NCBI GenBank assembly: GCA_021850095.1
Contig: JAJZRX010000001.1
Coordinates: 86,285-150,284, forward strand
Direction of reading: 5' to 3'
Length of the DNA: 64,000 bases
Source of the DNA: Deltaproteobacteria bacterium
GTDB lineage: Bacteria > Desulfobacterota > Desulfuromonadia > Geobacterales > Pseudopelobacteraceae
In this document: one piece after another, positions 60,325 to 64,000 of the stretch
How the letters are laid out: every line of letters starts with the position of its first letter
Numbering within the stretch: position 1 is the stretch's first letter
Program-made: the position numbers and the translations under genes
The notes under the pieces: generated by a model
What the model was told of the DNA's origin: nothing
Databases searched by the model: none
The model's input: the letters and a program-made list of their open reading frames with translations, nothing else

Positions 60325-62562
60325 TTACCCTCCCCATCCCAGCAGCGTTCCCCCCTGATAGATGATCATTGCCACCGTCCAGGCCAGCAGGGTCTGGTAG
60401 AGGAATCCGACGCCGACCCATTTCCAGGTGCCGAATTCCTGACGCATGGCGGCCAGCACGATCATGCAGGGCATGTAAAGCAGAACAAAGGCCATGAAGG
60501 CAAGCGATGAAAGCGGCGTGAAACCGGCCATGATGGCCTGCTTGAGTGCTGATTGATCCTCCTCTTTCTCCGCTTCTCCGGGTAGATACAGCAGCGTGGT
60601 GACCGCCGTTTTTGCCGCCGCTCCGAACGATACGACGATTTCTTTGAGATCTTCACCCAGGGTCGGGGTGTCCCGCTTTTCTTCGTCTCCGTGCTTGGGG
60701 CTGTAGACTTCTCCCATCGTGCCGACCACGATTTCCTTGGCGATCACGCCGGTGATCAGCGCCGAGGCCGCTTCCCAGGTGCCGAATCCCAGCGGCGCCA
60801 AGGCCGGAGCCATGACCTGTCCGGCTTGTCCCAGATAGGAATCTTTTTTGTGTTCCACCCCCCAGGGGAGGTTGAGCATGAACCAGACCAGGATCGAGAC
60901 CGCAAAGATGTAGGTGCCGGCTTTGATCAGGAAGTGTTTCCCCTTTTCCCAGGTGTGCAGACAGAGACTGGTGAAGGACGGCATGCGGTAAGGGGGCAGT
61001 TCCATAATGAACATGGGCGCTTCGCCACGGAAGAGCGTTCTTTTGAATACAAACCCCATGGCGATCGCCAGCAGGATGCCCAAGATATACAGCGACCAGA
61101 TGACGGTGGCGGAATTGTCCGGGAAAAAGACGCCAATAAAGAGCACATAAACCGGCAGGCGCGCGCCGCAGGACATCAGCGGAATCAGCAGGGCGGTCAG
61201 GATCTTGTCCCTGGGATTTTCCAGGGTGCGGGTGGCGTAGATGCCGGGCACGTTGCAGCCGAAGCCCAGCAGCATCGGGATGAAGGACTTGCCGTGCAGG
61301 CCGATGGCATGCATGGCCCGGTCCATGACAAAGGCCGCCCGGGCCATGTAGCCGCTGCCTTCCAAAAAGGTGATGAAGAACATCATGGCGAAGATGACCG
61401 GCACGAAGACCAGCACAAAGCCGACTCCGGCGATGATCCCGTCGTTGACCAGTGAAACAGTCCAGTCCGGAGCGCCGATCCCACCCAGCAGGGCGGCGGC
61501 CCATCTCTTGAATGGGCCTTCAATCATGGCGCCGATCCATTCGCCGAAGGGAGCCGAGAGGTCGAAGGTCAACTTGAACAGCAGCCACATGGCGGCCATG
61601 AAGACCGGTATGCCGAGAAAGCGGTTCAATACGACCCGGTCGATCTTTTCGGTCAGCTCGGTGGTGCTCTTTTTCGGCTTATGCAGCACCTCCCGGCAGA
61701 GCCCGCTGGCCTGCGCATAACGCGCATCGGCCAGCACCCCCTCGACATCTTCGCCGTGGGCCTGTTTCAGGTGGTGCAGCGCCTCGTTCAGCAGCGCGTC
61801 GTCGATGATGCCGGCCTCTTTTTGCACATGATCGTCACCTTCCATCAGCTTCAGCAGCAGCCAGCGCTGCGGGTATCTTTCCAGCAGGGCGGGGTGGCTT
61901 TTATTCAAAGCCCCCGCCATGAATTCGGCGGCGGTTTCGATGTCTTCCCCGTAGCCGAGTTGGCGCGGGACATGGCCGGCGGGATCGCCGGCCGTTGCCA
62001 GCACGCTTTTCAGAAGATCGTCCAGGCCGCTTTTGCGGGTAGCCGAGGTGGGGACGACGGTGATGCCGAGCATCTTTTCGATCCCCTCCAGGTCGAAGCG
62101 GTAGCCTTTGGCCTGGGCCTCGTCATGAATGTTGAGCGCCATGACGAGCGGGATGCCCAGCTCCAGCAGCTGAACCGTCAGATACAGGTTGCGCTCCAGG
62201 TTGGTGGCGTCCACCACATTGACGATCAGGTCGGGGCGATTGTGGATCAGGTAGTCGCGGGCGATAATCTCCTCCTGGGAATAGGGGGAGAGAGAATAGG
62301 TGCCGGGCAGGTCCACCAGTCGGATCCGGCGGCCGCCAAACTCGAAAATGGCTTCTTTCTTCTCCACCGTGACCCCGGCCCAGTTGCCGACATGCAGCCG
62401 CGTTCCGGCTATGGCGTTGATCAGGGTCGATTTGCCCGCGTTGGGATTGCCGGCCACCGCCACGGTGATGGTGCGTTTCTCCACCGGGTGAAGCGCCGTT
62501 TTGTGGGCATGGGGAGTTTTCGGCTCGATCCAGGCTGCTCTGTTTTCCGCCTGTCCGCTCAT
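60325..62562 (-). CDS. feoB: ferrous iron transporter FeoB
   Basis: A 745-residue inner-membrane Fe2+ transporter. The N-terminal G domain has G1 GNPNAGKS (38-45), G3 DLPGTYSL and G4 NIHD; a helical guanine-dissociation domain follows (to about 290), then a membrane part with Gate motifs (GFGCNVPGIYATRTL and the second LIPLMSCGARLPVY). An N-terminal ~28-residue extension is extra compared with typical FeoB. Overlaps feoA by 4 bp and the FeoB-associated peptide follows at once. Confidence 0.96.
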   Translation of the reverse strand: MSGQAENRAAWIEPKTPHAHKTALHPVEKRTITVAVAGNPNAGKSTLINAIAGTRLHVGNWAGVTVEKKEAIFEFGGRRIRLVDLPGTYSLSPYSQEEIIARDYLIHNRPDLIVNVVDATNLERNLYLTVQLLELGIPLVMALNIHDEAQAKGYRFDLEGIEKMLGITVVPTSATRKSGLDDLLKSVLATAGDPAGHVPRQLGYGEDIETAAEFMAGALNKSHPALLERYPQRWLLLKLMEGDDHVQKEAGIIDDALLNEALHHLKQAHGEDVEGVLADARYAQASGLCREVLHKPKKSTTELTEKIDRVVLNRFLGIPVFMAAMWLLFKLTFDLSAPFGEWIGAMIEGPFKRWAAALLGGIGAPDWTVSLVNDGIIAGVGFVLVFVPVIFAMMFFITFLEGSGYMARAAFVMDRAMHAIGLHGKSFIPMLLGFGCNVPGIYATRTLENPRDKILTALLIPLMSCGARLPVYVLFIGVFFPDNSATVIWSLYILGILLAIAMGFVFKRTLFRGEAPMFIMELPPYRMPSFTSLCLHTWEKGKHFLIKAGTYIFAVSILVWFMLNLPWGVEHKKDSYLGQAGQVMAPALAPLGFGTWEAASALITGVIAKEIVVGTMGEVYSPKHGDEEKRDTPTLGEDLKEIVVSFGAAAKTAVTTLLYLPGEAEKEEDQSALKQAIMAGFTPLSSLAFMAFVLLYMPCMIVLAAMRQEFGTWKWVGVGFLYQTLLAWTVAMIIYQGGTLLGWGG

Positions 62563-62789
62563 CGGCTTACCTCCACCAAGATGCCCTCGGCTTCTTTTTT
62601 GCGTAGCGAAAGGCTGTAGCTTTTGATGGTCACCTCGATCGGATCGCCCATCGGCGCGACCTTCTCCACTTTGACCAGTTCGCCGGGGATGACTCCCATG
62701 TCCATTAGCCGCCGCCTGAGCGGGCCGATGCTGCTTTCCAATCTGATTATGCGCCCCACTTCGCCGGGCTTGAGCTTGCTTAAGTTCAC
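62559..62789 (-). CDS. feoA: FeoA domain protein
   Basis: A 76-residue SH3-like FeoA protein, MNLSKLKPGEVGRI to the C-terminal EGILVEV, with RRRLMDMGVIPGE and GDPIEV conserved. It binds or regulates the FeoB cytoplasmic domain. Overlaps feoB and the upstream second FeoA gene by 4 bp each. Confidence 0.94.
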   Translation of the reverse strand: MNLSKLKPGEVGRIIRLESSIGPLRRRLMDMGVIPGELVKVEKVAPMGDPIEVTIKSYSLSLRKKEAEGILVEVSR

Positions 62790-63082
62790 GCTGCCACTCC
62801 TTTCACACGGATGCTCCTGGCTATCTTACGGTCTATGGCGATACGGGCTTCATCAACCAGCAGCAAAAGAAGATGGCCGTCATTTTTCAGCACCTGCACC
62901 ATGTTGCCCACCCGCAATCCCATCTCCTCGGCCCGGGTGCCGCTGGCCTTGCGGCTGCTATGCTCATGCTTGTGTTGCTGGTCCTGTCCGTGGCTGTGGC
63001 ATCCGCCACCACAGCCGCCGCAATGCTTTATTTCCATGATTTCTCCCCGCTCGCCGGCGCTCATCAGTTCCAGTGGCATCAT
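62786..63082 (-). CDS. feoA: FeoA domain protein with Cys/His-rich insert
   Basis: A 98-residue FeoA-like protein: PLELMSAGERGEIMEI at the start and EEMGLRVGNMVQVLKNDGHL then VDEARIAIDRKIARSI at the end. Between strands one and two lies an insert CGGCGGGCHSHGQDQQHKHEH (described as about residues 21-42) rich in Cys and His. Ordinary FeoA lacks this. It may be a metal-binding loop sensing Fe or Zn for the transporter. First gene of the feo operon. Confidence 0.88.
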   Translation of the reverse strand: MMPLELMSAGERGEIMEIKHCGGCGGGCHSHGQDQQHKHEHSSRKASGTRAEEMGLRVGNMVQVLKNDGHLLLLLVDEARIAIDRKIARSIRVKGVAA

Positions 63083-63104
63083 CTGTTCTCCTCTTCTCGG
63101 AAAG

Positions 63105-63900
63105 TTAAAATTTAAGTGTCAGGCCGTACAGGGCGCTGATATCGTCCTCCGGCCTGGTCAGGCCAAACTTGACGCCGGCATTCATGTCCAGATGGTCATT
63201 GATCTCATAGCGAATTCCGGTCAGGGCGCAGGTCGACAGCTGACGGGTGGATCTGTCAGCCGTGCTGGCCAGCCCGAAGTCGGCCACGCTAAAGAAACCT
63301 TTGACCACTTCCATCTCACCGGCCAGGGAACCGGACCAGATATGGCTGCGGGTGCTCGCCCGGAGTTCGGCTGTGCGGTAATCGTGATGCTCGTAACCCA
63401 GGTTGGCATGCAGGGCGTATTTGCCATCTTCAAACTCTCTGGTCGCTATCAGGGTGCCTCCGAACTGCCAACGCCCTTCGGAAAGCCCGGCGCTGTAGTT
63501 GCCGGTGGGCATGATGATGGCCGGCTTGATGGCCAGGCTGACGCCGGCCAGTTCGGCAAAGGCGTATTTGATTTCAAGAGTCATGTCGCCAAAGCCATTG
63601 CTCCTGCGGACCAGCTGGCCGTTTTCTCTGACCCGTTCGTTGATGTTGTAGGGGAGCGTTACGGAAATCCCCAGATTCTTATGCAGGCCGGTAGTGACCT
63701 TCAGCTCGGCGTCCGATCGGTTGCATTTGGTAGTGACGCCGAAAGCGGTTTCCCGATCATCGCTGTAGGAACCGTTCAGTTCAACCTCGAGCGAGCCGGG
63801 CGCGACCGTGCCGGCGTCGTCGGTTGCCAGAGGGGGCCCGGCCAGGGCGGTTCCGGTGATCAGCAGTGAAAGTCATCTCTGTCCGGTTTAAGAATTGCAT
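63105..63900 (-). pseudogene. outer-membrane beta-barrel protein, frameshift in signal peptide
   Basis: The body (63105-63866) encodes a barrel of the phenol-degradation MetA-like/transporter type: TDDAGTVAPGSLEVELNGSY, LGISVTLPYNIN, NGFGDMTLEIKYAF and a terminal Phe (GLTLKF) typical of outer-membrane proteins. Its frame lacks an ATG, GTG or TTG before residue ~100. In another frame ATG 63898-63900 starts MQFLNRTEMT; one surplus base near 63867-63870 would join it to SLLITGTALA, a signal peptide. Thus the gene is probably frameshifted, or the sequence has an error. It lies 22 bp upstream of feo genes and may be an outer-membrane partner. Confidence 0.7.
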
Positions 63901-63919
63901 TACCTTGCTTACGATGAAT

Positions 63920-64000
63920 TTATGATGAATTCAGTGATTCTTCCTGCTCTTTGACATCAGCCAGTATCTCTAATAGTTCATTGCGGATCTTGATTCTGAG
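63920..64000 (-). CDS. C-terminal end of an unidentified gene (partial)
   Basis: An open frame from the window edge to a TAA at 63920-63922 encodes a charged helical tail (RNELLEILADVKEQEES). Only 26 residues are visible, so no family can be named. It could be chance. Confidence 0.3.
   Translation of the reverse strand, partial: LRIKIRNELLEILADVKEQEESLNSS

Noticed and set aside
1..64000. CRISPR arrays, rRNA and tRNA genes
   Set aside because: No regularly spaced direct repeats and no rRNA- or tRNA-like stretches were noticed on reading; short tRNA genes could still be missed without a covariance search.

Overview
The window reads as a chromosomal segment of a GC-rich, Gram-negative, anaerobic or microaerophilic bacterium. 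Its content resembles Geobacter, Pelobacter and relatives (Desulfuromonadia): an Mla lipid-transport locus, a CheX/PilZ/GGDEF signalling set, ResB/CcsA cytochrome c assembly, a hybrid-cluster protein with the short anaerobe-type cysteine spacing, a hydrogenase-like sigma-54 activator, and a feo locus with a FeoB-associated small protein. This placement is inferred from gene content and not from any database search.

Layout. 0-6.6 kb (minus): mlaD (cut by the window edge), mlaF, an EVE-domain gene, an AT-rich nucleotidyltransferase gene pair sitting inside the mla locus, mlaE and lon. 6.7-6.9 kb: a promoter, a 28-codon small ORF and a strong terminator. 6.97-11.8 kb (plus): a MacAB-type efflux operon, a HIT protein and an M16 protease, tightly overlapping. 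11.9-17.8 kb (minus): PilZ protein, CheX, a transglutaminase-like protein, a response-regulator diguanylate cyclase, rpe and rsmB. 18-22 kb (plus): an 824-residue radical SAM protein and ribonuclease G. 22-27 kb (minus): a ribbon-helix-helix regulator, a ferredoxin/FeFe-hydrogenase-like/sigma-54 activator, a 1.6-kb transposon-like element with no transposase, and a DUF3617 protein. 27.4-29.8 kb: a hybrid histidine kinase. 29.8-31.2 kb: a YjjJ-type HipA kinase.

31.3-34.3 kb (minus): an AT-rich array of small genes separated by attC-like sites, best read as an integron cassette array without an integrase. 34.4-39 kb: a DUF362 ferredoxin protein divergent from hcp with an FNR/HcpR-type box between them, a DUF4160/DUF2442 pair, and a pseudouridine synthase. 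39-41.8 kb: a cysteine-rich secreted protein, resB and ccsA.

41.8-60.2 kb (plus): a long run of ion and metal membrane proteins. It opens with a promoter, a yybP-ykoY manganese riboswitch and an overlapping terminator in front of htpX. Then come two TerC-family proteins, UPF0182, a Ca/Na antiporter, two K+/H+-type antiporters, a UPF0016 (Gdt1/MneA-type) exporter, a CNNM/CorC protein, a manganese-dependent family II pyrophosphatase with CBS domains, and an MgtE_N-CorA fusion. Together they suggest manganese, magnesium and pH homeostasis plus membrane quality control. 60.2-63.1 kb (minus): two feoA genes (one with a Cys/His-rich insert), feoB and a FeoB-associated Cys-rich peptide. The window ends with an outer-membrane protein gene frameshifted in its signal peptide.

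The strongest items for a second look are the integrase-less cassette array (31.3-34.3 kb), the transposase-less element with inverted repeats and a 5-bp target duplication (24.9-26.5 kb), and the manganese riboswitch controlling a membrane protease gene (41.8-42.0 kb).
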